A stretch of 64,000 bases of DNA from Nonlabens dokdonensis DSW-6 (GTDB lineage: Bacteria; Bacteroidota; Bacteroidia; Flavobacteriales; Flavobacteriaceae). The translations under genes were made by a program, and so were the position numbers. Under the pieces are notes generated by a model that did not search any database, had not been told where the DNA came from, and saw nothing but the letters and a program-made list of their open reading frames with translations. The stretch covers positions 1,612,001-1,676,000 of the forward strand of contig NC_020156.1 in the NCBI RefSeq assembly GCF_000332115.1, read 5' to 3'. Of the stretch, positions 53,508 to 62,871 are shown in pieces. Position 1 is the stretch's first letter. Every line of letters starts with the position of its first letter.

Positions 53508-54713
53508 ATGAGAAAGCATATTTATTTATCGGTAGTGTTTGTTTTGTGTTTCGCTTTCGCGAAAGCGCAATCAAGTAAAGCCGCTCTAGAACAACGTAAA
53601 GCTGAAATCCAGAGAGAGATCAATCAATTTGATAGACTGCTTAAAAACGTTAGGAAAGAAGAAAAAACAATGGTTTTGCTGGTAGAAACTATTGATAAGA
53701 AAATTGCTCGAACGCAAGAAATCATTAATATCACAAATAAACAAGCCAATAATCTAACCAGAACCATAAGAACTAATACGGCTGAAATTAAAAAACTGCA
53801 AGAAGAGATCAAAGGTCTCAAAGCAGAGTATGCAGAGATGATCGTGAAAGCTTATAAGTCTCAAAACGATCAAAGCCGCTTGATGTTTTTGCTAAGCTCC
53901 GAAGATTTTTTACAAGCCTATAAAAGAGTACAATACCTGCAATCTTATGCAAATTACCGTAAAAAACAGGCAGAAGAGATTACAGTAAAGTCAGATGCCT
54001 TATCTGAAAAAAACAAACTACTCGCTCAGGAGAAAGAGGAGAAGAATAAAGTGATTGCATTAAATAAGAAACAAAGAGCTGCTTTAAAAGAAGATAAAAT
54101 AGAGCAAGAGAATTTGCTTGCTGTAGTTAGAGCAAACGAGAAAGAGTATGCAGCAGATATAAAAGAAAAAGCAAAGGAGCGCAATAAAATAGACAGAGAA
54201 CTTAAAGCCTTAATCGCTGCCGATATCAAAGCTTCTAACAAAGGAAAAACTGGCGCGGTTGCTAATAAATTTTTCCTAACTCCAGAGGCAAAAATACTAG
54301 CCAATAACTTTAAAAGCAACAAAGGAAAACTGCCATGGCCAGTGGAGGAAGGTTTTGTGTCCAGACGTTATGGGCGACAACCGCATCCAGTAGTAAGATC
54401 CTTGACGATTGAATCTAACGGGATACGATTACAAAGTCCAGCTGGTGCAAAAGTACGCGCCGTGTTTGAAGGTGAGGTCATACGCATTACAAAAAGCAGG
54501 TACGGTATTCTAGCCGTTCACATAAGACATGGTAATTACACCTCTATCTACGATAACTTAAAAATCGTAAGTGTTGAAAAAGGAGATAAAGTAAATACCA
54601 AAGATGTAATAGGTGAGATTTTCACTTCTAATTCAGGTGAAACTGAATTAAAGTTTGTTCTCATGCAAGATACTGAAACCGTGGATCCTGCAAGTTGGAT
54701 TGCTAGAAAGTAG
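53508..54713 (+). CDS. EnvC-like murein hydrolase activator (M23/LytM domain)
   Basis: A 401-residue exported protein. The signal peptide ends in AFAKA before QSS; its last residues, including the cleavage motif, are encoded by a palindrome copy. Residues about 22-245 are a long coiled coil. Residues about 275-398 form a LytM domain (WPVEEGFVSRRYGRQPHP...LAVHIRHGNYTSIYDNL). The zinc ligands expected for active M23 endopeptidases are not all present, as in EnvC, which activates amidases rather than cutting wall itself. Overlapped tightly with the DUF4292 gene. Confidence 0.88.
   Translation: MRKHIYLSVVFVLCFAFAKAQSSKAALEQRKAEIQREINQFDRLLKNVRKEEKTMVLLVETIDKKIARTQEIINITNKQANNLTRTIRTNTAEIKKLQEEIKGLKAEYAEMIVKAYKSQNDQSRLMFLLSSEDFLQAYKRVQYLQSYANYRKKQAEEITVKSDALSEKNKLLAQEKEEKNKVIALNKKQRAALKEDKIEQENLLAVVRANEKEYAADIKEKAKERNKIDRELKALIAADIKASNKGKTGAVANKFFLTPEAKILANNFKSNKGKLPWPVEEGFVSRRYGRQPHPVVRSLTIESNGIRLQSPAGAKVRAVFEGEVIRITKSRYGILAVHIRHGNYTSIYDNLKIVSVEKGDKVNTKDVIGEIFTSNSGETELKFVLMQDTETVDPASWIARK
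53552..53567. repeat. Dispersed palindrome copy 14 (in the signal peptide of the EnvC-like gene)
   Basis: Perfect 16-mer, read in frame as A-F-A-K-A, supplying the A-K-A cleavage site of the signal peptide. Confidence 0.95.
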
Positions 54714-54916
54714 TGTTTAATATAATACAATCTAGAAATCTCAAACAGATTTGATTTACCATGACTTGTTGAAGCTTTGATACAACCATTATCCTAGTTA
54801 GGGTAATCTAATAGTAAAGTAGAAACTTGAATTGATGGTGCTATTTAGGAAGTTTTATTTTTTTGAAAAGTATTGCAAAACGATAGCGATTACTTGAGTA
54901 ACAACTAAAACTATTT

Positions 54917-55636
54917 TTATTTAAACTCCTCTAATAGTTTTTTACGTTGCTTTAAGTTAAATGTAGATTTTATTTCATCTATTTTTTCCAGATATTTCTG
55001 AGCATTTTCAAAATCTTCCTTTTTAAGATAGATCAATGCAGTATACCAATACTCTTCAGCTTTGTAATCATGATTGATATGCTCTAACTCTTTAAATTGA
55101 TCTAATGCCAGTTCATATTCTGCTTGATTCAAGAAAGTGAGTCCATAATAAAACCTGATATTGGGGTCCTTTTTTCTATTTAATAGAAGTTCGAATTCCT
55201 GTTGAGCAAGTTGATAGTTTGCATTTTCATAAGCAGAAAACGCTGCCATGTTTTCATTAGTAGCATTACTTCTTACAATAGGTTGATAGGTGTTAGAAAG
55301 TGTACTGAAGTTTTCTTCATAAAGAGCATTTCCTGATTTTTGATCAAAAATATTCAAGAAAATAATTATGAAAACAGAAGCGGCAATTATTAAATAAACA
55401 GCGTTAGATCTTAATAATCTAAATTTAGAAGGTTTATTAATATCAATTTCAATTTCTTGAAATTTCTTTTTCAAGGTATCTTTTTCAGAAATTTGAAAGG
55501 CTATTTGAATATCTTGATGTGTTTCAAATGCTTCTTTAAAATCTGCATCGGTTTTCAGAAGGTGCTCCACTTTAAGTTGATCTTCATCAGAAATCTTTCC
55601 CGATATATAATCTTGTATGAGTTTTTCTGTATTCAT
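54917..55636 (-). CDS. Putative anti-sigma factor with periplasmic TPRs
   Basis: A 239-residue protein. Residues 1-80 form a cytosolic helical domain beginning NTEKLIQDYISGKISDEDQLKVEHLL, as seen in many Bacteroidota anti-sigma factors, though without a clear zinc motif. One membrane helix is at about residues 82-97. Residues about 130-235 carry TPR units (YENANYQLAQQEFELLL, GLTFLNQAEYELALDQFKEL, ALIYLKKEDFENAQKYLEKI). It starts at the base where the sigma-factor stop ends. A partner-sensing, membrane-bound anti-sigma role is inferred from this pairing. Confidence 0.7.
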   Translation of the reverse strand: MNTEKLIQDYISGKISDEDQLKVEHLLKTDADFKEAFETHQDIQIAFQISEKDTLKKKFQEIEIDINKPSKFRLLRSNAVYLIIAASVFIIIFLNIFDQKSGNALYEENFSTLSNTYQPIVRSNATNENMAAFSAYENANYQLAQQEFELLLNRKKDPNIRFYYGLTFLNQAEYELALDQFKELEHINHDYKAEEYWYTALIYLKKEDFENAQKYLEKIDEIKSTFNLKQRKKLLEEFK

Positions 55637-56181
55637 TAGTTCACTTTAAACAACGATTTTAAGTGCTTTAAGCATCTCGATTTTTGACTGCGTACGGTAT
55701 TCCCATCTTTATAATCTGTTAGGTTTACGATCTCATCGATAGTCAAATTTCTATAATAAAAAAGCTTTAATAAAGACTTGCAGGTTTTTGACATTTCCTC
55801 CAACCGTTTTGATAAAAGCAATTGCCTTTCTGTAGGACTGTCGTCTTCTATACTGATTTCAGTGTAGTCTTCGTTTTCTATTTCTTTTCTCAAAAAGCGT
55901 TGTTCTTTTTTTAATTTTTTAAATATTTTGTTTTTTCCTATTCCAAATAAATAGGTTTTTACACTACTAGATTTTAATTCCAACTGGCTCATTACAAACT
56001 TTTGATGCATAGCTATAACAGCATCTTGGTAGATATCTAGAACGTCTAACTCATCAAGAGAATAACGTTTAGAGTAATGTAAAAACTCTAATCTATAATC
56101 TAGATAAACCTTCTCTAAAGCTTTTTTATCATCGGCCCTTAAGGCTATTTGCAATTTATAATCTTCAGTAGCTTTATTCAT
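55636..56181 (-). CDS. ECF-type RNA polymerase sigma factor
   Basis: A 181-residue sigma factor. Region 2 is about residues 20-88, with DVLDIYQDAVIAMHQKF and TYLFGIGKNKIFKKLKKE. Region 4 is about residues 120-180, with MSKTCKSLLKLFYYRNLTIDEIV then a helix-turn-helix ending TVRSQKSRCLKHL. There is no region 3, as expected for ECF factors. It is cotranscribed with the putative anti-sigma gene and divergent from the DUF4412/type IX protein genes, which are plausible targets. A TATATTTG box lies upstream. Confidence 0.88.
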   Translation of the reverse strand: MNKATEDYKLQIALRADDKKALEKVYLDYRLEFLHYSKRYSLDELDVLDIYQDAVIAMHQKFVMSQLELKSSSVKTYLFGIGKNKIFKKLKKEQRFLRKEIENEDYTEISIEDDSPTERQLLLSKRLEEMSKTCKSLLKLFYYRNLTIDEIVNLTDYKDGNTVRSQKSRCLKHLKSLFKVN

Positions 56182-56217
56182 TTAGTTACTAAAAGTGTGG
56201 AAAGGTTAACATGAAAA

Positions 56218-56225
56218 CAAATATA
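56218..56225 (-). promoter_or_regulatory. -7 box of the ECF sigma-factor gene
   Basis: TATATTTG on the minus strand fits TAnnTTTG, 36 nt upstream of the start codon. No -33 TTG at normal spacing was seen. Confidence 0.35.
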
Positions 56226-56293
56226 AATTCTAAAGGTAGAGGAAAACCTCTAGATAAAGATATTAAAATGATTTCACTATCAGGTATTTAGTT

Positions 56294-56309
56294 CGCTTTC
56301 GCGAAAGCG
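56294..56309. repeat. Dispersed palindrome copy 15 (intergenic)
   Basis: Perfect 16-mer in the divergent gap between the sigma-factor gene and the DUF4412 gene. Confidence 0.95.
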
Positions 56310-56426
56310 GAATAAAAACAAACTATTAAAATCTTACTCTTCTTTTTATTTTAAAATATTTTTTTAATGAGATGTTAATATTTAGAATCTTAAAGGTACT
56401 AAGTGTGTAACCAAATCACAAATCTC

Positions 56427-57812
56427 ATGAAATCAGTATTCAAACTGCTCATTATTATAATCATTTTAGGTAGTGCTCACAAAGCAGAAGCGCAACTTTT
56501 TAAAGGACTCAAAAATAAAGTAAAGAAACAAATAGAAAGAAAGACAGAAGATAGGATAGAAGAGGTTATCAATAATACCATTGATTCTTTGGGTGTAAAG
56601 AAACCTAAAAAGGCTAAGGATGCTGTTGAATCAAAAGAAGGTTTTGGAACAATTCTTTTAAATCATTCTCAAAAGTTTGGAGCTGTTTCCATTGAAGGAA
56701 TAAGTCGTGTAAAAGTGATTAAGTCAAACGATGGTTATCAAATGACTGGCAACTGGTGGTCTCATGAAGCCGATATTTTTGACGGTTTTAATTTGATTAT
56801 TAAAACAGCTCAAAACCTAAAACATGAAGAAAATAATAAAAACTTCAACAGCCGTCAAGTTTTTAAAATCCCTGAAGAGGCTACGTTAACCTTAGGCTAC
56901 GATCCTCAATTATTAATTAAGAATGCAAAGCCAGATGATTATAAAGCAGCGGTTTCTGATGATTATCAAAAATATGATGTGTCTACTGGAGAAGTAAGTA
57001 TAGATGTACTAACAGATGATAGTATCCAGATATCTTTTTCTGGGAAAGTAAGTTTACGTACCATTTCAAGAAATAGTAGTAATTCAGAATATGATGAAGA
57101 ATCCTATTTTAAATCTACCCTTAAAGGAGCCATAGATGGTAATTCTCCTAAGTTTATAGACAATACTTCTATTAAACAGCCAGAAAGTGCTGAGCAAGAT
57201 TCTGGTAATTATACCATTCCTCAATCTACAACATCAACTGCTCAACCAGGTGTTTATGAATTTACTCATGAAACTGTTGTTAAGATGACCAACTTAGATA
57301 AAAACGAGGTCTACAATATGTCATATTTATTTAATCCTAATGAATCTTATCTAGGCATAAAAGCCGATATGAGTGAATACTCTGACGAAGAAATGGCTGG
57401 TGAATCAATTATGGTTATGGATAACCAGGACATCAGAATTTTTGTGAGTACTCAAGGCATGAAAATGCAAATGTCACAAAGTATGATGGGTGGTAATCAA
57501 ACACAAAACCCTACCGATCAAATGGCAAATTATGATTATACAAAAATTGATAGGACTGGAAGAACTAAAACTATTCTCGGTGTTGTTTGTGAGGAATATG
57601 TAATGTCTGATAGCGACGTGAAAATGGAACTCTGGGTGGCATCTAGCGTTCAACTACCCAACTGGTTTATTCAAAATAAAGAAATCATTAACGGCCATAT
57701 CATGGAGTATACGGTTACCTCAAAAGAGGGAAATATGAAAGCAGAAACCACTGCAATTAAAGATAATATCAATACAATAATTAACTCTAAGGAGTATAAA
57801 AAAATGTTTTAA
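56427..57812 (+). CDS. Exported DUF4412-like protein
   Basis: A 461-residue exported protein; the start at 56427 gives a normal signal peptide (MKSVFKLLIII..., ends AEAQ); an in-frame GTG at 56403 would add eight residues. After the signal are basic coiled-coil-like residues (about 25-60). Near the C-terminus, TKIDRTGRTKTILGVVCEEYVM and the strand LWVASSVQLP match the DUF4412 domain. A Met/Gln-rich linker (KMQMSQSMMGGNQTQ) precedes it. Function unknown. It lies 12 nt upstream of the large type IX protein gene, so probably co-transcribed. Confidence 0.72.
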   Translation: MKSVFKLLIIIIILGSAHKAEAQLFKGLKNKVKKQIERKTEDRIEEVINNTIDSLGVKKPKKAKDAVESKEGFGTILLNHSQKFGAVSIEGISRVKVIKSNDGYQMTGNWWSHEADIFDGFNLIIKTAQNLKHEENNKNFNSRQVFKIPEEATLTLGYDPQLLIKNAKPDDYKAAVSDDYQKYDVSTGEVSIDVLTDDSIQISFSGKVSLRTISRNSSNSEYDEESYFKSTLKGAIDGNSPKFIDNTSIKQPESAEQDSGNYTIPQSTTSTAQPGVYEFTHETVVKMTNLDKNEVYNMSYLFNPNESYLGIKADMSEYSDEEMAGESIMVMDNQDIRIFVSTQGMKMQMSQSMMGGNQTQNPTDQMANYDYTKIDRTGRTKTILGVVCEEYVMSDSDVKMELWVASSVQLPNWFIQNKEIINGHIMEYTVTSKEGNMKAETTAIKDNINTIINSKEYKKMF

Positions 57813-57824
57813 ACCAATAGAATT

Positions 57825-60800
57825 ATGAGAAATACATTAACAATCATCGTATTTATATTAAGTATTGCTTGCTCTTATGCACAAGTAGATATTACTCCAG
57901 ATCAATTGACCTCAGTAGAAATAGAAAAAATTATTTCTACAGAAACAACAAGTTATATGGGTAATTCCATAAGTTTCTCAAATGATGGGTCTGTGTTGGC
58001 TATTGGGGAATATGGCTATGTAACACCTAGTTCAGTAGATAGCGGAAGAGTACAAGTGTATAGCAATGATACTGGTAGCTGGATTCAAAAAGGGCAAGAT
58101 ATAGTAGGTACGGGCGACAACTTTAACACATTTGGTAAAAAAGTAGTTCTTTCTGCAGACGGTAATACATTAGCTGTTTATGATTCTCAGATAGCTATTC
58201 AATTAAATGCAGGGCAAACGTTACAGAGTTTGTTTGGAAGTTTAGCGGTAGAATATTTTCCTTATATACAAGTATATCAATATAGCAACAACACTTGGTC
58301 ACAGTTAGGTAATGATTTTTTATTTAATGGTATAGAAGATTATAGCGATATGTCTCTAAGTGGAGATGGACTGTCTTTGGCCATTGCAACAAAAACAGGT
58401 ACAAATGTCTATGAATGGTCGACAAATACATGGTCAATTACAGGACAACAGATACCGTCAACAGACGTATTATTTGATGATAAAATAAGTTTGTCTAATA
58501 ATGGAGAGACATTAATAGTAGGAGACCCATTTTATAGCGACCCTAACTCGGCTAGTCAGTTTTCTTATGAAGGTCAAGTAAAAGTTTATCAAAACATTTC
58601 AAATACCTGGACCCAAATAGGAAATACCATCAACGGATCAGATTTCTTAGGTTATTTCGGAAGCTTGGTGAGTATATCATCTGATGGAAATACCATTGCG
58701 ATAGGAACTGCACAAACCAATAATAATGATTATGTCGCTATTCTAGAATTTGTTGGTAATAACTGGATATCCAAAGGAACAAATATTGCACAAATAGGAA
58801 ATGATATAATTAGTATGGAACTTGCTGATGATGGAGATGCCATAGTTATCGGTGAGGCTTATAGTGCTAGAGTTTTAAAATACAATACAGATTGGGAACA
58901 AGTAAATGTGGCTGTAGAAGGTAATGTGGCCACAGATCAGTTAGGTTATGCAGTCACTATTTCTGGTGATGGAGACTTATTTGCAGCAGGCGCACCATCT
59001 ATAGAAACTACTGGAGCAAATGGTTATGTAAGTGTTTATGAACACAACAAAAATAGTGTTACACGTTTTGGGAACGAAATTTATGGATATGGCACCCAAG
59101 ATCGCTTAGGTAGTAGTGTAGCAGTTTCTGGCAATGGAAATATTATAGCTGTTGGAGCAAATGGTTCTTCTAACAATAGCGGTACGCTCGAGTACGGTCA
59201 CGTTCGTGTTTTTGAAAAAACTGCTAATGGACTACAACAAATAGGTGTTGATATTAGAAGTACCACAGATTTTGATTCTGGTTCTTTTGGTACAGAAGTA
59301 GCCTTAAATGAAGATGGAACCCTTTTGGCTATTTCAGCTCCTTTTTTATTTACAAGTAATTGGGGAGCTGTATATACTTATGAAAGAATAGGAAATGCTT
59401 GGAGTCCTCTAGGAAATATAATTTATGGTGTTTCTGGTAGTCGTACTGGAACTTCTCTTGCGTTTTCTGAAGATGGTTCAATTTTAGCAGTTGGTTCTGG
59501 TGGTAATCCTGGAGGCGTTTCATCAGATAGTTATACAGGTTATACCACTGCTTATCAATACGATGGAATTACGAACACTTGGGTAACCTTAGGGGCTCCT
59601 ATTCCTGGAGAAGCATCAAATGATTTTTCAGGAGGATCTATAGATTTATCTGGTGATGGTACTGTAATGGCTATTGGTGCAATTGGTAATGATGGAGCAA
59701 CTGCCACTGGAGGACATGGACATGTAAGAGTATTTGAATATGTCAATAACAATTGGGTGCAAAAAGGAAGTGATGTAGATGGCGACCCTAGTTTTAATAT
59801 AAATTTTGGAGGTGTTGTAACACTTTCAAATGACGGTAATACCTTATTAGTATCAGATCTTTTCTCACAATCAAGAGCTGGAAGTGTTGAAATATTTAGT
59901 TGGGATCAAATCAGCAATGATTGGACAAGTGAACAACTTTTAAGAACATATACTAGTTCTGGTCCTAATAATAGTCACAGATTTGAATTTGGTAGTGATA
60001 CAGCTATATCTGATGATGGGAAAATTATAGTTGTTGGTGAATATCTTGCTTCTAGTAGAGGTAAAGCTCATATATACATTAAAAATGAAACAGGAACTTG
60101 GGTAGAAAACGATCTCTTTTTAGGAGGAACCCATAATAATAATCAGTATTTCGGAGGAAATCTTAGCCTTAGCGGTAATGGAAATACTTTAGTTGTAAGC
60201 TCTTCTGGACATAATGAAAATGGAACTAGAACAGGCATGGCTGGTGTGTATCATGTTAATTTATGTTCTACTATTGATGGCTTTGAAACTTTTACAGGTG
60301 CTGTGGCCACACCTGTAACACCTTCTGATAACTTAATAGTAAATGGAAGCGCAGAAATTATACCAATTACAGATAATGCTTGGACTGCTGTTTCAGGAAA
60401 TTGGGAATGGCCTATTAGCAATAATCAAGGTGTGCCGGTTGAATTTGGGCATAAATATTTTAGATCTACTGTCTCTGGTACTGCAGAAATTTATCAAGAT
60501 GTTGATGTATCTTCTTTTAGCGCCACAATAGATACTAGTAGTGAATATTTTTATTTCAGCACTTATCTTCAGTCTTTTCAAGTAAATGGAGTTGAAGACG
60601 ATTCACAAGTTATTGTTGAATATAGAGATGCCACAGGAAATGTATTATCCACCTATGATACTGGTTTATCTCAAAATACACAAGCATGGACTTTGTTTGA
60701 AAACACGCGTCTCGCGCCTGTTGGAACAAGGACAATTCGTGTAAGATTGATAGCGATAAATAATAATCAATTTAGAGCACCTGCAGCATTTATTGACAAC

Positions 60801-62864
60801 TTGTATTTAAATACAACATCTAACCCTAGTTTAATCAGTATACCAGACCCTAATTTTGAACAAGCATTAATCACATTAGGAATCGATACCGATGGTATTA
60901 TAAACGGTGTGATGTTACAAAATGACACTGTAGGTGTTACAAGTTTAGACGTTAGCAATCAGAACATATCAGACTTTACAGGAATTGAGCATTTTACAGA
61001 CTTATTGACCTTATTTGCGGTTGACAATAACTTGACTACAATTGATGTCAGTCAGAATACAGCTCTTACAGGCTTGGTGTTGACTCTAAATAATTTATCT
61101 AGTATAGATGTTTCTAATAACATCAATTTGAGCACTTTAATACTAAGCAATAATGTAATTACTTCTATCGATCTTTCTAACAATACGGCATTAACAAAGT
61201 TGTATCTTCAAGATAATCTATTATCAAGTATAGATACATCAACATTAACCCAATTATCAGAATTTGTTATTTCAAGAAATAATTTAACTGACTTAGACCT
61301 TACTACTAATCCAGCATTGATACAAGTGCTTTGTTCTGAGAATAATTTATCAAATTTCAATATTCAAAATGGATTCAACACTGCCATCAACGGTATATTC
61401 TTTGATGCCACGCTCAATCCTAATTTAACTTGTATACAGGTAGATGATGAGATCTACAGTAGAAACAACTGGTTAAGTGTTGATAGCCAGACAGATTTTA
61501 GCACAAACTGTGCTGCAATAACGTTTAATATACCAGATCCAAACTTTGAACAAGCACTAATCAATTTAGGAATAGATACTGATGCAACTGTAAACGGTCT
61601 TATGTTAGAAATAGATACACAAGGAGTTACAAGTCTTGATGTAAATTCTGAAAACATTTCAGATCTAACAGGAATTGAGTTTTTTAGGGAATTAGAAGAT
61701 TTGACCGCGTTTAATAATAATTTATCAAGTATTGATTTAAGTCAAAACACGCAATTGATTTCAGTAGTTCTTGCTATTAATAACCTGACAACAATTGATT
61801 TAAGTAATAACCCAAATTTAATAAGTATAAGTCTTAATCAAAACAGTTTAACGAGTATCGACCTATCTAATAATTTGAGTCTTTTACAGGTATTTCTTAA
61901 TGATAATAATATTGACGATATCGATGTCTCATTATTAGCCAGTCTGGAAAACTTTGGAATTGCAAATAATAATTTAAACGATCTAGATGTTTCTCAAAAC
62001 ACAAATTTGACCAGTTTATTCTGTAATGGTAATGATCTCTTTAGTCTCAATGTGCAAAACGGTAACAACACTAATGTCACTAATTTTGAAGCTCAAAACA
62101 ATCCTAATCTTAATTGTATAGAAGTGGATAATATCGCTTACAGCGATACCAACTGGACCAGTATTGATACGCAATCATTCTTTCTATTAGATTGCTCGCC
62201 GTTAAATGATGATTGTGCCGCAGCTACTTCTATAACTTTAGCGCAAGACATTCCAGGAACTACTGCAAATGCAACGACTAGTGGAGCAAATCCTGCTTGC
62301 CAGCAAAGTGGTCTCGTAATATCTGATGTTTGGTATGAATTTGTTGCACCAGCTAGTGGTAGCGTGACCATGACCATTACTGCGCCACTTGCCATAGGTA
62401 AAATAGCGCTTTATGATAATTGTACCGCATTAGCTCCACTAGCATGTGCTCAAGATCAATTACAAGTTAATAACTTAACTGCGGGACAAACCTATTACCT
62501 ACAAGTTTGGTTAGAAGCAAACCTAGGGCCACGCAACACGGCTGTAAACAATGCTATTTTATCACAATCTGGAAATTTTGTTTTGAATGTGCAGGACACG
62601 ACTCTTTCTAATGAAAGTTTTGAACATCAAGAAAATCCCTTTCTATTATATCCTAATCCTGCAAGTAATCAAGTTCAGATAAAATCATCAGTGATTATGG
62701 ATGCTATTCAACTTTTTGATACCACAGGTAAACTAATCAGAGAAGAGCGAGAGATCTATCGAGAAGAATTGTCTCTAGATATTTCAAGACTTCAAAATGG
62801 CATGTATTTCATTAAAGTTACTTCTGGCAACACCATAAAAACACAAAAACTAATCATCAAATAA
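57825..62864 (+). CDS. Large type IX-secreted repeat protein (propeller-like and leucine-rich repeats)
   Basis: A 1679-residue protein. Signal peptide 1-19 (SYAQ). Residues about 40-820 carry 14 repeats of the pattern (L/I)S-x-(D/N)G-x-x-(L/I)A-x-G (for example LSADGNTLAVYD, ISSDGNTIAIGT), fitting two seven-bladed beta-propellers. A jelly-roll-like domain spans about 850-1000. Two copies of a leucine-rich unit, each starting IPDPNFEQALI, occupy 1006-1229 and 1236-1457. A domain like bacterial pre-peptidase C-terminal modules follows at about 1460-1590. The C-terminal 75 residues (LYPNPASNQVQI ... GMYFIKVTSGN) are a type A sorting signal for the type IX system, giving surface display or release. 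Ligand unknown. Confidence 0.88.
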   Translation: MRNTLTIIVFILSIACSYAQVDITPDQLTSVEIEKIISTETTSYMGNSISFSNDGSVLAIGEYGYVTPSSVDSGRVQVYSNDTGSWIQKGQDIVGTGDNFNTFGKKVVLSADGNTLAVYDSQIAIQLNAGQTLQSLFGSLAVEYFPYIQVYQYSNNTWSQLGNDFLFNGIEDYSDMSLSGDGLSLAIATKTGTNVYEWSTNTWSITGQQIPSTDVLFDDKISLSNNGETLIVGDPFYSDPNSASQFSYEGQVKVYQNISNTWTQIGNTINGSDFLGYFGSLVSISSDGNTIAIGTAQTNNNDYVAILEFVGNNWISKGTNIAQIGNDIISMELADDGDAIVIGEAYSARVLKYNTDWEQVNVAVEGNVATDQLGYAVTISGDGDLFAAGAPSIETTGANGYVSVYEHNKNSVTRFGNEIYGYGTQDRLGSSVAVSGNGNIIAVGANGSSNNSGTLEYGHVRVFEKTANGLQQIGVDIRSTTDFDSGSFGTEVALNEDGTLLAISAPFLFTSNWGAVYTYERIGNAWSPLGNIIYGVSGSRTGTSLAFSEDGSILAVGSGGNPGGVSSDSYTGYTTAYQYDGITNTWVTLGAPIPGEASNDFSGGSIDLSGDGTVMAIGAIGNDGATATGGHGHVRVFEYVNNNWVQKGSDVDGDPSFNINFGGVVTLSNDGNTLLVSDLFSQSRAGSVEIFSWDQISNDWTSEQLLRTYTSSGPNNSHRFEFGSDTAISDDGKIIVVGEYLASSRGKAHIYIKNETGTWVENDLFLGGTHNNNQYFGGNLSLSGNGNTLVVSSSGHNENGTRTGMAGVYHVNLCSTIDGFETFTGAVATPVTPSDNLIVNGSAEIIPITDNAWTAVSGNWEWPISNNQGVPVEFGHKYFRSTVSGTAEIYQDVDVSSFSATIDTSSEYFYFSTYLQSFQVNGVEDDSQVIVEYRDATGNVLSTYDTGLSQNTQAWTLFENTRLAPVGTRTIRVRLIAINNNQFRAPAAFIDNLYLNTTSNPSLISIPDPNFEQALITLGIDTDGIINGVMLQNDTVGVTSLDVSNQNISDFTGIEHFTDLLTLFAVDNNLTTIDVSQNTALTGLVLTLNNLSSIDVSNNINLSTLILSNNVITSIDLSNNTALTKLYLQDNLLSSIDTSTLTQLSEFVISRNNLTDLDLTTNPALIQVLCSENNLSNFNIQNGFNTAINGIFFDATLNPNLTCIQVDDEIYSRNNWLSVDSQTDFSTNCAAITFNIPDPNFEQALINLGIDTDATVNGLMLEIDTQGVTSLDVNSENISDLTGIEFFRELEDLTAFNNNLSSIDLSQNTQLISVVLAINNLTTIDLSNNPNLISISLNQNSLTSIDLSNNLSLLQVFLNDNNIDDIDVSLLASLENFGIANNNLNDLDVSQNTNLTSLFCNGNDLFSLNVQNGNNTNVTNFEAQNNPNLNCIEVDNIAYSDTNWTSIDTQSFFLLDCSPLNDDCAAATSITLAQDIPGTTANATTSGANPACQQSGLVISDVWYEFVAPASGSVTMTITAPLAIGKIALYDNCTALAPLACAQDQLQVNNLTAGQTYYLQVWLEANLGPRNTAVNNAILSQSGNFVLNVQDTTLSNESFEHQENPFLLYPNPASNQVQIKSSVIMDAIQLFDTTGKLIREEREIYREELSLDISRLQNGMYFIKVTSGNTIKTQKLIIK
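60840..62195 (+). repeat. Duplicated 690-bp leucine-rich unit inside the type IX protein gene
   Basis: Unit 1 at 60840-61511 and unit 2 at 61530-62195 start with the same coding phrase (IPDPNFEQALI) and end with similar phrases (NPNLTCIQVDDEIYS / NPNLNCIEVDNIAYS), at an offset of 690 nt. Third-position differences show the copies are not recent. Confidence 0.85.
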
Positions 62865-62871
62865 TACGATT

